A DNA stretch of 64,000 nt from Pleomorphomonas carboxyditropha (GCF_002770725.1 NZ_NQVN01000019.1:44705-108704), one strand, 5' to 3'; positions 29,320 through 37,631 are shown, numbered from the stretch's first letter. The notes: generated from the letters alone by a model not told the origin. Program-made: numbers and translations.

Positions 29320-29345
29320 GGGGCGGCCTGCGGGTCGCCCCTTTT
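29320..29345 (+). terminator. Terminator between receptor and esterase genes
   Basis: Stem GGGGCG (29320-29325) and CGCCCC (29336-29341) with a 10-nt loop followed by TTTT. It is placed between two convergent genes and serves the receptor gene. Confidence 0.7.
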
Positions 29346-29348
29346 GCT

Positions 29349-30206
29349 TTACCGCGCCTCGAAGGCCAGCCGCTGGGCGCGGCGGGCGCCGTGCAGCAGC
29401 ATGTCGAAATGGTCGTGGTCGGCGGCGACGACCAGCTCCGTCCTCACCGCCGGGTTGGCGGCGGCGATCAGCACGGCCGCCTCGGTGACGGCGTCGACCA
29501 TGGCGCGCCGGTCGAGGTGGAGCTGCCGCGCCTCGCCCGGGAAACGCGACGGATATTGCTCGTCGCGGCCGACCGTCAGCACCAGCCGCTCGCCGGCCAC
29601 CAGCGGCGGTGCCGCCCGCATCCGGCGCAGCAGCAGGCAATCGCTGAACCACAGCGACGGGCTGGCCGCCCAGTAGCGCTGGAAAGCGCCGGGCTGGCCG
29701 AGCGCGGCGTGAACGGCGAACAGGCCGCCGTAGGAAAAGCCGAACAGCGTCTGCCGGCCGGGGTCGAGCGGCAGCCGCCCGGCGATCGCCTCGCGCAGTT
29801 CCTCGGCGAGGAAGCGCAGGAAACCGGCCGCGCCGCCGAACGCCGGCGAGACGGCATCGCCGGTGGCGCCGTCCGGCGTCGGCGTGTAGTTGCGCGCCCG
29901 CGCGTCGACGTCGAACGGCGCGCCGCCGGGAAAGCCCACCGCCACGACGACGCCCGGATCCTGGCAGGCGCCGTCCCGGCCGGCCGGCGACAGGTTGGCG
30001 ATCGAATGGCTGGAGTGGCCGTACACCAGCGGAAAGCTGGCGTCGCCGTCGAGCATCCAGAGGGCCGGATAGCCATTAGCCGGCGGCGGTTCCGAGGGGA
30101 TGCGGACGAGGATGCGATAGGTCTCGCCCGTATGCGCCGACGCCATCTCGAAGCTCCTGGCACCGGCAAGGCAGACCTCGCTCCATCCGTCGGTTCGCAG
30201 CGTCAT
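29349..30206 (-). CDS. Alpha/beta hydrolase, siderophore esterase (IroE/BesA-like)
   Basis: A 285-residue esterase with nucleophile elbow GFSYGG (Ser158) and a C-terminal His in DHDHFDML. The N-terminal part (YRILVRIPSEPPPANGYPALWMLDGDASFPL) is characteristic of IroE/Fes-like hydrolases that cut siderophore esters to release iron. There is no signal peptide, so it acts in the cytoplasm. It converges with the TonB receptor, which supports a role in siderophore use. Confidence 0.87.
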   Translation of the reverse strand: MTLRTDGWSEVCLAGARSFEMASAHTGETYRILVRIPSEPPPANGYPALWMLDGDASFPLVYGHSSHSIANLSPAGRDGACQDPGVVVAVGFPGGAPFDVDARARNYTPTPDGATGDAVSPAFGGAAGFLRFLAEELREAIAGRLPLDPGRQTLFGFSYGGLFAVHAALGQPGAFQRYWAASPSLWFSDCLLLRRMRAAPPLVAGERLVLTVGRDEQYPSRFPGEARQLHLDRRAMVDAVTEAAVLIAAANPAVRTELVVAADHDHFDMLLHGARRAQRLAFEAR

Positions 30207-30611
30207 GGCCAGTGTTCACCGTGTTGGGGAAAGGAGACCTCACCGGCTCGGATATAGCGAACGCCCCCGCCACGCAACGCCTGAGTTGAGTGGGAGAGTT
30301 GCGTAGGCGAGGTGAGCCGCAAACCCGACGGCCAGGCAGCGCTTCGGTTCGATCGGAGACCTATATCCGCCGCCCGTTCTTTCCTGCCCGAGGTCCCCGC
30401 CTGCGCGTAGGATGACAGATTTATATATAGGAAACAGCCGGATAGCGCGTCGCCCTCCATCCTTGCCTCCCCTCCCCATAGAGTGTCATCCTACGCGCAG
30501 GCGTAGGACCTCGGGCCGAATGAGGCGCCAAGGCAAATATCGGGCACCGATCCGAAGGAAACCGATCGAGCGCCACGACACCATCCCGAAGCATCCTCGA
30601 TATCTGGCCCA

Positions 30612-30758
30612 CCCCTCTCCCTGTTCCCTCTCCCACAAGGGGCGAGGGGACGATGGGAGTTGCCTACCCATTTTTCGGGGCAAGCCGAGCCTTCCAGTGA
30701 GGGGTAGACCCAAGCTGCGTCCCCTCGCCCCTTGTGGGAGAGGGACCAGGGAGAGGGG
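30612..30758. repeat. Long composite inverted repeat, copy 2
   Basis: Same architecture as 24954-25100: arms reading CTCCCACAAGGGGCGAGGGG and CCCCTCGCCCCTTGTGGGAG around a middle with ACCCATTTTTCGGG. It is nearly identical to copy 3, only about 320 bp away. Confidence 0.8.
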
Positions 30759-31076
30759 TGTCCTGAAACTCGACGATGCAAGGCAGCGCTCCGGCTTGGT
30801 TGGAGACCTATATCCGCCGCTCACCCCTTCCTGCCCGAGGTCCCCGCCTGCGCGGGGATGACAACTTGATAGATGCCCGCGTAGGCGGGGAACGACAACT
30901 TGATGGATGCCCGCGCGAGCCGCTACGGCTCTGTTTCCTCTATATAAATCTGTCATCCCCGCGAAGGCGGGGACCTCGGGCCGAAAAGGGTGCCATGGCG
31001 ACTATCGGGCACCGACCCAAATGAAACCGCTCGAGCGCCACGACACCATCCCGAAGCATCCTCGATATCTGGCCCA

Positions 31077-31222
31077 CCCCTCTCCCTGTTCCCTCTCCCA
31101 CAAGGGGCGAGGGGACGATGGGAGTTGCCGACCCATTTTTCGGGCAAGCCGAGCCTTCCAGGAATGGGTAGACCAAAACCGCGTCCCCTCGCCCCTTGTG
31201 GGAGAGGGACCAGGGAGAGGGG
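31077..31222. repeat. Long composite inverted repeat, copy 3
   Basis: Third copy of the element at 24954-25100, missing one G in the middle CATTTTTCGGG segment. Partial remnants follow at about 31522-31560 and 32394-32432. Confidence 0.8.
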
Positions 31223-31667
31223 TAAGTCACAAGCTCGACGATGCCAGGCAGCGCTCCGGTTCGATCGGAGACCTATATTGGCCACTCGCCCCTTCCTGCC
31301 TGAGGTCCTACGCCTTCGCGTAGGATGACAGATTTATATATAGGAAACAGCCGGATAGCGCATCGCCCTCCATCCTTGCCCCCTCCCCATAGGGTGTCAT
31401 CCTACGCGAAGGCGTAGGACCTCAGGCCGAATGGGGCGCCAAGGCGAATATCGGGCACCGACCCAAATGAAACCGATCGAGCGCCACGACACCATCCCGA
31501 AGCGCGGTCGATATCCGGCCACTCCTCTCCCCGGTCCCCCTCCCCCCTGCGGCGGAAACGTAACTTCAAATATTGCCGCACTTTCGCCAATCCGCCCGAA
31601 AGAAAACGCCATGAACCCGTGTGAGACAGGGGGCATCGGACGTTTTTTGACAGCCTGCCGCCGAAAC

Positions 31668-31782
31668 TCGCGGGTGTCGGGCAGATGGCGAGAAGCACGA
31701 GAACCGGAGCGGAGCGGGCTTGAGGCCCGTGAGCACCGGAAGCGCGGAAGTCGAAGCCAGATGCCCGCCCGGTAGAATTTCG
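31668..31782. repeat. Dispersed intergenic repeat, copy 2
   Basis: Shares ordered blocks with 19816-19980 (GAGAACCGGAGCGGAGCGGG, GTGAGCACCGGAAGCGC) but lacks the middle insertion. It lies directly before the hypothetical gene at 31806. Confidence 0.6.
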
Positions 31783-31805
31783 GGTCGGGCGCCGAGGGAT
31801 GCAAG

Positions 31806-32393
31806 ATGTTCCACACAGGTCAGTTGCCGCTTTCCACGTCCAGGGCGATCTTCTGGAAATGGGCTCTGGTGATCGGTCTCGGCGCCGCCTGCGCCGGCGG
31901 CGCCATCATCGTCGACGCCAGCCTCGCCGTGCCGCCGCCGATCGCCACGCCCCCCGAGGCCGCCGCCATCACCCCTCCGGTCGAGGCGACCGGCACGGCG
32001 AGCGTCGGCGGCACCTCGCTGACCACCGCCTCGCTCGAGCTGCCGGCCGCCGTCGAGACGCCGCCGCCGGCGACGGCGCTGCCGCCGGAAAAGCCCGGGA
32101 AAGCCGTCGCCAAGCCGCAGGCGCCGTCGGCCAAGGCCGCCTTCGAGACCTGCCTGCCCGCCTGCGAAACCCGCGATCCGCAGGTGGTGGGCATGGAGCA
32201 GCCGGCGCCGGTGCCGCCGCCGCCCGCGCTCGAATCCTTCGACGTGGCGCCGCCACCGCCGCCGCGCAAGGACGTGGTCGATCTCGCCCTCGACGGCGGC
32301 AAGCATCTTCTCCATCGGGTGGAGGGCGCCTCGCACGCCGTCGTTCACGGCACGAGACGGGCGCTCGACGCGGCGGTGGACCTGGTGTGGTGA
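31806..32393 (+). CDS. Ala/Pro-rich hypothetical protein with one membrane anchor
   Basis: A 195-residue protein of no recognised family. Residues about 15-40 form a hydrophobic segment (FWKWALVIGLGAACAGGAIIV), likely an anchor or uncleaved signal. The rest is low-complexity Ala/Pro/Val with poly-Pro patches, a CLPACE pair of cysteines near 115, and a charged C-terminal amphipathic tail (DGGKHLLHRVEGASHAVVHG). ATG at 31806 has GAGGGA upstream. It sits between two repeat arrays. Confidence 0.6.
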   Translation: MFHTGQLPLSTSRAIFWKWALVIGLGAACAGGAIIVDASLAVPPPIATPPEAAAITPPVEATGTASVGGTSLTTASLELPAAVETPPPATALPPEKPGKAVAKPQAPSAKAAFETCLPACETRDPQVVGMEQPAPVPPPPALESFDVAPPPPPRKDVVDLALDGGKHLLHRVEGASHAVVHGTRRALDAAVDLVW

Positions 32394-32457
32394 GCCTCTC
32401 TCCCTGGTCCTCTCCACAAGGAGCGGGAGGACGCCCCATATTGGCCGTCCGCCTCTT

Positions 32458-32561
32458 TCGGCCCGAGGTCCTGCGCCTTCGCGCAGGATGACAGAATTAT
32501 ATATAAAAAACATATATATAGATTGTCCTCCTGCGCGCAGGCGCAGGACCTCGGGCAGGAA
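32458..32561. repeat. Two facing REP/BIME-like hairpins
   Basis: Copies at 32458-32510 and 32523-32561 face each other across an AT-only stretch (TATATATAAAAAACATATATATA in part). The stem here is CCTGCGC with GCGCAGG, another compensated variant. The rest of the gap 32394-32714 has no gene. Confidence 0.8.
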
Positions 32562-32714
32562 AGAACGAGCGGCGCGCATAGGTCGCCAACCGAGCCGGAG
32601 CGCCGGTAGCATCGGATTTGCGGGTTACTTCACGCCACCAGCCGCAAAGCCTCATCCCGCCGCCCCGCCTTGGCAGGGCCGTTCGGGCCGCCTGCCGCCG
32701 CCTCAAACTCGCCC

Positions 32715-32743
32715 TTGACGGCCATCCTACTAGAAGGTAGGCT
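32715..32743 (+). promoter_or_regulatory. Promoter of the TetR-type gene with operator in the spacer
   Basis: TTGACG (32715-32720) and TAGGCT (32738-32743) are 17 bp apart. The spacer carries CCTACTAGAAGG (32726-32737), which matches 11 of 12 bases of the palindrome CCTACTAGTAGG found before the next gene at 33449-33460. Autorepression by the TetR protein is inferred. Confidence 0.65.
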
Positions 32744-32750
32744 GACGGAC

Positions 32751-33338
32751 ATGGGCAACATTGCCGGCACCGCCGACGAAATCATCCGCTGCGCACGCTC
32801 CCTGATCATCGCCGGGGGCTACAACGGCTTCAGCTATGCCGACATCTCCGAGGTCGTCGGCATCCGCAAGGCCAGCATTCACCATCATTTCCCCAGCAAG
32901 GTCGATCTGGTCCGCACCCTGCTGGTGCAATATCGGCAGGAGGCCGAGGCGGGCATCGCCGAGCTGGAGCGCCATCATCCGGACCCGGTGGATCAGCTTC
33001 GCGCCTACACCGGCTACTGGGCGGCGTGCATCGGCGATCCGACCAGTTCCTTCTGCGTATGCGCCCTGCTGGCGACGCAAATTCCCGTGCTGCCGCCGGA
33101 GATCGTGCTGGAGGTGCGGGCGCACTTCCGCGCGCTGTCGGCCTGGCTGACCGCCGTCCTGGAAAAGGGCGCGCAACGGGGCCGCCTCGCCTTTTCCGGC
33201 ACCGCCCGGTCCGAGGCGGAGGGCTTCATGGCGGCGGTGCACGGCGCCATGCTGTCGGCGCGGGCTTACGGCGACGACCAGGTGTTCAGGGTCGTCACCG
33301 AACCTCTGATCGAAAGGCTGGTCGCCGGCCGGCCATGA
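32751..33338 (+). CDS. TetR/AcrR-family regulator
   Basis: A 195-residue regulator with the TetR helix-turn-helix at about 22-50 (FSYADISEVVGIRKASIHHHFPSKVDLV) and a C-terminal ligand domain ending in a helix. ATG at 32751 is used because an upstream frame runs through the promoter. Two related operator palindromes, one before this gene and one before the next, point to control of itself and the downstream pair. Confidence 0.88.
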   Translation: MGNIAGTADEIIRCARSLIIAGGYNGFSYADISEVVGIRKASIHHHFPSKVDLVRTLLVQYRQEAEAGIAELERHHPDPVDQLRAYTGYWAACIGDPTSSFCVCALLATQIPVLPPEIVLEVRAHFRALSAWLTAVLEKGAQRGRLAFSGTARSEAEGFMAAVHGAMLSARAYGDDQVFRVVTEPLIERLVAGRP

Positions 33339-33446
33339 ACCGACCGGTACGGGCGTCCTTCGCGGACGCCGCCTGTCCCCTGAAAACTGCATTTTGATTG
33401 GCTTTTGTGGAGCATGACGCTCAGGCTGTTTCCGTCACACCAGAGA

Positions 33447-33462
33447 CTACCTACTAGTAGGT
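33447..33462. promoter_or_regulatory. Perfect palindrome, TetR-type operator
   Basis: TACCTACTAGTAGGTA is a 16-bp perfect palindrome, 15 bp before the start of the downstream exported-protein gene. It shares CCTACTAGxAGG with the site at 32726-32737 in front of tetR. The -10 region of the downstream gene is expected to overlap it. Confidence 0.75.
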
Positions 33463-33477
33463 AAGAGAGGAGATGAC

Positions 33478-34113
33478 ATGCTTCGGAAATTTATGCCGTC
33501 CTTTCTCGCCGCCGCCGTCGTCGGCCTGCCGCTCGCGCTGGGCCTCGCCTCGCCCGCCTTCGCCGAGGGCGGCAAGACGGACCCGCTCCGCGTGCGCGGC
33601 ACCGTCGTCGATTTCGACGGTCAGGCGCTGACGGTGAAGACGCGCGAGGGCGCCACCGTCGATATCGCCCTCGCCCCCGGTTGGAAGATCTCCAGCGTCG
33701 CCCGCGCCGACGTCGCCGACATCAAGCCCGGCGATTTTGTCGGCATCGCCTCGCTGCCCGCCGCCAACGGCGGCGATGACGCGCTGGAGGTGGTGATCTT
33801 TCCGCCGGCCCTGAAGGGCACCGGCGAGGGCAGCCATGGCTGGGATCTCCAGCCCAACAGCACCATGACCAACGCCACGGTCGCCGACGCGGTCACCAAC
33901 GTGAACGGCCGCTCCGTCACCGTCGCCTACCACGGCCAGGAAAAGAAGATCGCCATTCCCGAGGGCACGCCCGTCGTCACCTTCGCGCCGGCCACCGAGG
34001 CCGACCTGAAGCCGGGCGCCGTGGTGTTCATCATCGCCGAGAAGGCGCTTGACGGCGCCATCACCGCGGAGCGCGTCGTCGTCGGCACCAACGGCGTCGT
34101 CCCGCCGATGTGA
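33478..34113 (+). CDS. Exported protein with DUF5666-like repeats
   Basis: A 211-residue protein with signal peptide MLRKFMPSFLAAAVVGLPLA up to about AFA-EG (residue 29). Two similar beta-rich units follow: VRGTVVDFDGQALTVKTREGATVDIAL with KPGDFVGI, and VNGRSVTVAYHGQEKKIAIPEG with KPGAVVFI. This is the DUF5666/OB-fold pattern. Function is unknown; the TetR-type operator 15 bp upstream indicates inducible expression. Confidence 0.8.
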   Translation: MLRKFMPSFLAAAVVGLPLALGLASPAFAEGGKTDPLRVRGTVVDFDGQALTVKTREGATVDIALAPGWKISSVARADVADIKPGDFVGIASLPAANGGDDALEVVIFPPALKGTGEGSHGWDLQPNSTMTNATVADAVTNVNGRSVTVAYHGQEKKIAIPEGTPVVTFAPATEADLKPGAVVFIIAEKALDGAITAERVVVGTNGVVPPM

Positions 34114-34167
34114 GCCGGGCCATGGCCGGCCCGGCAGGCCTTTTCTCGGGCCGGCGGAATTTTCGAC

Positions 34168-34200
34168 ATGGCGCCCGTCCACCGCAGAGACGGGCGCCAT
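34168..34200. other. 12-bp inverted repeat before a membrane-protein gene
   Basis: ATGGCGCCCGTC (34168-34179) and GACGGGCGCCAT (34189-34200) pair perfectly around a 9-nt loop. The hairpin ends 19 bp before the chosen start codon and 8 bp before its ribosome site. No T-run follows, so it is more likely an attenuating or stabilising RNA hairpin than a terminator. Confidence 0.65.
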
Positions 34201-34219
34201 GAGCAGCAAGGAGACCGAA

Positions 34220-34732
34220 ATGTTTGGAATTTCACCGATCGGCTGGGTGCATACGCTCGGCAGCCTGCCGGCCATTCCGCTGGCCGTCTACATGTTTGCC
34301 CGCCACGGGCGGATCGTGCCGCGATCGGCGGCCGGCGTTGCCTATCTCGTCTTCATGCTGATCGGCGCGGCGACGGTGTTCCTCGTCGCCCGCGAGCCGG
34401 TGAGCTACGTCATCGGCGCGGCGACGATCGCGCTGCTCATCGCCGGATACGCCATCGGCCGCCTTTCCGGCCTTGGCCGCGCCGGCCGCTACCTCGAAAC
34501 GATCTTCCTGAGCCTGACGGCGTTTCTGCTGATGTTGCCGACCGTCACCGAAATCCTGCGCCGCGTTCCCGACGGCCATCCCTTGGTCACCGACCTGAAG
34601 TCGCCGCTTCTCCTCGGCGCCCAAGCCGGTCTCCTCGTCCTTCTCGTCGTCGGCCTGACGGCCCAGATCATCCATTTGCGCCGGCAGGGCAGGCTGGCCG
34701 CCCTCAGCTCCCGCGCTGTTTCGGCAGGGTGA
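34220..34732 (+). CDS. Four-to-five-helix inner-membrane protein
   Basis: A 170-residue hydrophobic protein with helices at about 5-25, 34-55, 58-78, 88-110 and 130-155. The start MFGISPIGWVHTLGSLPAIPLAVYMF, with His and conserved Gly/Pro, recalls DUF2306-like membrane proteins but the match is loose. ATG at 34220 has AAGGAG with a 6-nt gap and is preferred to the ATG at 34199, which sits in the hairpin. It is probably co-transcribed with the exported protein upstream. Its 3' end overlaps the convergent kinase gene by 29 bp. Confidence 0.75.
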   Translation: MFGISPIGWVHTLGSLPAIPLAVYMFARHGRIVPRSAAGVAYLVFMLIGAATVFLVAREPVSYVIGAATIALLIAGYAIGRLSGLGRAGRYLETIFLSLTAFLLMLPTVTEILRRVPDGHPLVTDLKSPLLLGAQAGLLVLLVVGLTAQIIHLRRQGRLAALSSRAVSAG

Positions 34733-36047
34733 TCCGCGCCACGAGGCCGCGCGGCGACCCGTCGATCAGCTCGAGGCGGCCGCCGTGGGTGGAGGCGATG
34801 CCGCGGGCGATCGAAAGGCCGAGCCCGAGGCCGCCGCTGCTGGCCGCCCGGGCGGTATCCGCCTTGAAGAACGGCTCGAACACCTGCGTCTTGAGGTCGT
34901 CGGACAGGCCGGGGCCGTCGTCGCGCACGTCGATGACGATCGCCCCCTCCGCCTCGCCGAGCGTCAGCTCGATCTCCCCGGCGACCCGCGAGGCGTTGTC
35001 GATCAGGTTGGAGACCGCCCGCGTCAGGTCGCGCGGCCGGCACATCGCCACGAGGCGCGACGGCCCGGAAAAGGCCACGGGCACGCCGACATCGGCATAG
35101 TCGGAGGCGATGGTCTGCAGCAGGCTGCTGAGGTCGACCTTTTTCTGCGGCGCCGCGTCGCCGGGCGAGGTGGTCTTCAGGTAGGCCATCGTCTCGTCGA
35201 TCATCGTCGCCAGCATCGAAATGTCGCGCAGCAGCATCTGCCTGAGCTCCGGCTCGTGCGACCGCTCGACGCGCATGCGCAGCCGGGTCAGCGGCGTCCG
35301 GAGATCGTGGCCGAGCGAGCGCAGCATCGTCGTCCGCTTCTCGGCCATGCTGCGGATGCGCATCTGCATGGTGTTGAGGGAATCGCGCAGGCTGCGCACC
35401 TCCGACGCGCCGTCCGCCTTGAACAGCTCCCGCGCATCCTCGTGGCCGCTGATCCGCTGGGCGTCCTCGGCGAATTCGATCAGCGGCCGCGTCAGGCGAT
35501 GGCTGAGATAATAGGAAAGGAGCAGCACCGGCAGGACCACCGGCAGCGTCAGCCCGAGCACGTAGATGATGCCGGTAAAGTCCGAGACGCCCGCCGGCAT
35601 CTCCGGATAGAAGACGATGGCGCGGGCATCGTCGATGCGGATCGCCAGCGGCTGCTCGGCCGCCCCGGCGGCGCCGTCCCGCCGGTGCCCCGAAACCGCC
35701 GCCAGCCGCCGGACGACCAGATCGAACAGATCGGCGTCGACGGCGCGCGGCGGCCTGAGGTCGATCTCGCCGGGAAGCCGGTCGTCGGTCAGCGTCACGC
35801 TGAGGCCGAGGCGCTCCGCCGCCTCGCTCACCGCCTTGTCGACGGCGGGAGAGCCGGCGGCGACGCTCTGCCTGGCGACCAGCAGCATCTTGCCGGCCTG
35901 GGACTCGATCCAGGCCTTCTGTCTCGATTGGGTTTCCCTGAGGGCGCCGTGCACCGACGCAAACGCCGCGAGCAGGAAGATCGGCACCACGGCCAGCAGG
36001 AAGATCTGCGTCCGCATCGAGGCGAGGCCGAGGCGCGTGAACATCAT
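34704..36047 (-). CDS. Two-component sensor histidine kinase
   Basis: A 447-residue membrane kinase. Transmembrane helices at about 14-34 and 157-180 bracket a periplasmic sensor domain. HAMP follows (HRLTRPLIEFAEDAQRI), then the phosphoacceptor helix SLGHDLRTPLTRLRMR with His247. The ATPase domain has the N-box NLIDNASR and DDGPGL/GLGLGLSI. Its start overlaps the response-regulator stop by 4 bp, so the two form a pair. The ligand is unknown. Confidence 0.93.
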   Translation of the reverse strand: MMFTRLGLASMRTQIFLLAVVPIFLLAAFASVHGALRETQSRQKAWIESQAGKMLLVARQSVAAGSPAVDKAVSEAAERLGLSVTLTDDRLPGEIDLRPPRAVDADLFDLVVRRLAAVSGHRRDGAAGAAEQPLAIRIDDARAIVFYPEMPAGVSDFTGIIYVLGLTLPVVLPVLLLSYYLSHRLTRPLIEFAEDAQRISGHEDARELFKADGASEVRSLRDSLNTMQMRIRSMAEKRTTMLRSLGHDLRTPLTRLRMRVERSHEPELRQMLLRDISMLATMIDETMAYLKTTSPGDAAPQKKVDLSSLLQTIASDYADVGVPVAFSGPSRLVAMCRPRDLTRAVSNLIDNASRVAGEIELTLGEAEGAIVIDVRDDGPGLSDDLKTQVFEPFFKADTARAASSGGLGLGLSIARGIASTHGGRLELIDGSPRGLVARITLPKQRGS

Positions 36048-36790
36048 GCCCTTTCGACGGCCGGCGTGAACAGGTAGCCGCCGAGGCGCACCGTCTTGAT
36101 CAGCGCCGGCCCCTTGGCGTCAGGCTCGATCTTCTGGCGCAGCCGGCTGACGTGCACGTCGATGCTGCGCAGGATCGGCCCGGCGGCGCCGGCATGCGTC
36201 AGCCCCAGGAGCTGCTGGCGCGTCATCACCTGCCCGGGGTGCTGGCAGAAGGCCAGCAGCAGGTCGAACTCGGCGGTCGTCATGGAAATCTCCACGCCGT
36301 CCGGGTCGTAGAGCTGGCGCGTGACCGGATCGAGCCGCCAGCCGGCGAAGGTCAGCGCCGTCGCCGCCTCGTCGGCCTCGCTGCCGTAGGAGGCCCGCCG
36401 CAGCAGGCCCTTGATCCGCGCCAGGAGCTCGCGCGAGTTGAACGGCTTGGTGACGTAGTCGTCCGCCCCGAGCTCCAAGCCGAGGATGCGGTCGATGTCC
36501 TCGCCGAGCGCGGTCAGCATCAGGATCGGCGTCTTGCCGCCGGCGCGCAGGCGCCGGCAGATGCTGAAGCCGTCCTCGCCCGGCAGCATGGCGTCGAGCA
36601 CGATGAGATCGGCGCCGCGCCGGTCGAGCAGCCGGTTCATCTCGCCGCCGGAAATGGCGACGGACGCCTGGAAGCCGCTCTCCGTCATCAGCTCCACCAG
36701 CATCTGCGCGATGTCGGCATCGTCCTCGACGATGACGATGTGCGGGGCGGCGGAAAGATCGGTCAACGTATTGGCAGGCATGGCCGCCAT
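36044..36790 (-). CDS. OmpR-family response regulator
   Basis: A 248-residue regulator with a receiver domain (acidic pocket VEDD at 21-24, phosphoacceptor Asp66, Lys115) and an OmpR/PhoB winged helix at about 150-245 (LTTAEFDLL-like MTTAEFDLLLAF, then LRSIDVHVSRLRQKIEPD). It is the partner of the kinase encoded immediately downstream, with a 4-bp overlap. The start may be the Met at residue 4. It lies about 250 bp from the divergent lipoprotein gene with nothing else between. Confidence 0.93.
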   Translation of the reverse strand: MAAMPANTLTDLSAAPHIVIVEDDADIAQMLVELMTESGFQASVAISGGEMNRLLDRRGADLIVLDAMLPGEDGFSICRRLRAGGKTPILMLTALGEDIDRILGLELGADDYVTKPFNSRELLARIKGLLRRASYGSEADEAATALTFAGWRLDPVTRQLYDPDGVEISMTTAEFDLLLAFCQHPGQVMTRQQLLGLTHAGAAGPILRSIDVHVSRLRQKIEPDAKGPALIKTVRLGGYLFTPAVERA

Positions 36791-37041
36791 GTCTGGCCTC
36801 TGGTTTGTTGGATGGGGATACTATGCCCGACCCGGAACCTATTACCAAACGACGCCGCGTTCTGTTATTTTTTGTTGCGTAGCCCCGCCGGACACCGGTG
36901 ACGGGCCGCGCCGCCCGCCGCGCAATAAATCTAAACATTTCAAAATACTGAAAAACATCCGCCGCCCCTAGTCATGCCGGCCGGGCGGACCGCGTGCCGC
37001 CGCGCCCGGCGCCGCCGAACCTCTTGCGGAAACAGTCACGG

Positions 37042-37440
37042 ATGGATGCGATGGTTCCGAAATCGAAGGGTCCGGGCCCCAAACGCAAATTCGGAAAGAT
37101 CATGTTGCTGATCGCGCTGGTTCTGCCCGTGCTCCTCTGTCTCGGAGCCTGCGCCGGCGGGCCATCCGACTTCCTCACCATGGCCGCCCCTCCGCAAGGC
37201 GACCACAGGCCGCCGATCCGCTCGATGGCCGAACGGCAGGAACTGGCAAGCTCCCTGGAGGCCGAAAAGCGGACAGGCACCACCGCCACGAGCGCCGGCC
37301 CGTCGATCGGCGAACTGGAAGCGCTCCGCCGGCAGCAGGATCGCCAGGTGAGGCAACTCCAGGCGGAGGTGGCGACCGATCCGAACGTCGCCGCCGCGAA
37401 CCGATGTGGTGAGGGGGCAGCCATCGGCAGTTGCCCCTAG
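37042..37440 (+). CDS. Small putative lipoprotein
   Basis: A 132-residue protein with a basic N-terminus (KSKGPGPKRKFGK), a hydrophobic segment IMLLIALVLPVLLCLG and a lipobox-like GAC. The mature part has a short Gln/Arg-rich helix (ELEALRRQQDRQVRQLQAEV). The start could be ATG at 37042 or 37051. No family was recognised. Confidence 0.6.
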   Translation: MDAMVPKSKGPGPKRKFGKIMLLIALVLPVLLCLGACAGGPSDFLTMAAPPQGDHRPPIRSMAERQELASSLEAEKRTGTTATSAGPSIGELEALRRQQDRQVRQLQAEVATDPNVAAANRCGEGAAIGSCP

Positions 37441-37485
37441 CGTCGGCCAGCGCCAAGCGGCCCTGACCGCTCCTTCAAGGCAATC

Positions 37486-37511
37486 ATCGCGGAAATCCAT
37501 ATTCTGCGAAA
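37486..37511 (+). repeat. Degenerate boundary element i (+) before nhaA
   Basis: Reads ATCGCGGAAATCC, then TGCGAA about 20 bp from the start. It shares 12 consecutive bases (TCGCGGAAATCC) with element f at 43293-43318. It marks the left end of the mosaic region, but it is one base short and lacks a perfect right arm. Confidence 0.4.
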
Positions 37512-37631
37512 GAGCGAAACTCAGGCGCATACCCGATTCAAAACTTGGGATTTTCGTGACATTCATATTTTCAAGGCGATGCGCCGGTTTCGGTAGCCCT
37601 GCCCCAATTCCATGGTAGAATAAGCAATTAT

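Larger units (their letters stand above)
30381..31432. repeat. Array of six REP/BIME-like hairpins with composite repeats
   Basis: The 1.6-kb gap 30207-31805 contains no credible gene. Hairpins lie at about 30381-30435, 30484-30520, 30828-30866, 30950-30986, 31292-31350 and 31395-31432. The copies at 30828 and 30950 use a CCCCGC/GCGGGG stem while others use CCTACGC/GCGTAGG, so the stem changes while pairing is kept. The blocks 30516-30850 and 30984-31300 are near-duplicates of each other and of 24866-25190. Confidence 0.85.

Noticed and set aside
30203..31328. Open frames of 65-160 codons between the esterase gene and the hypothetical at 31806
   Set aside because: Same reason: repeat-derived, no ribosome sites, no homology.
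37036..37566. A 176-codon minus-strand frame over the small lipoprotein gene
   Set aside because: The plus-strand frame has a clear lipoprotein signal; the minus frame has no start signals or recognisable domain.
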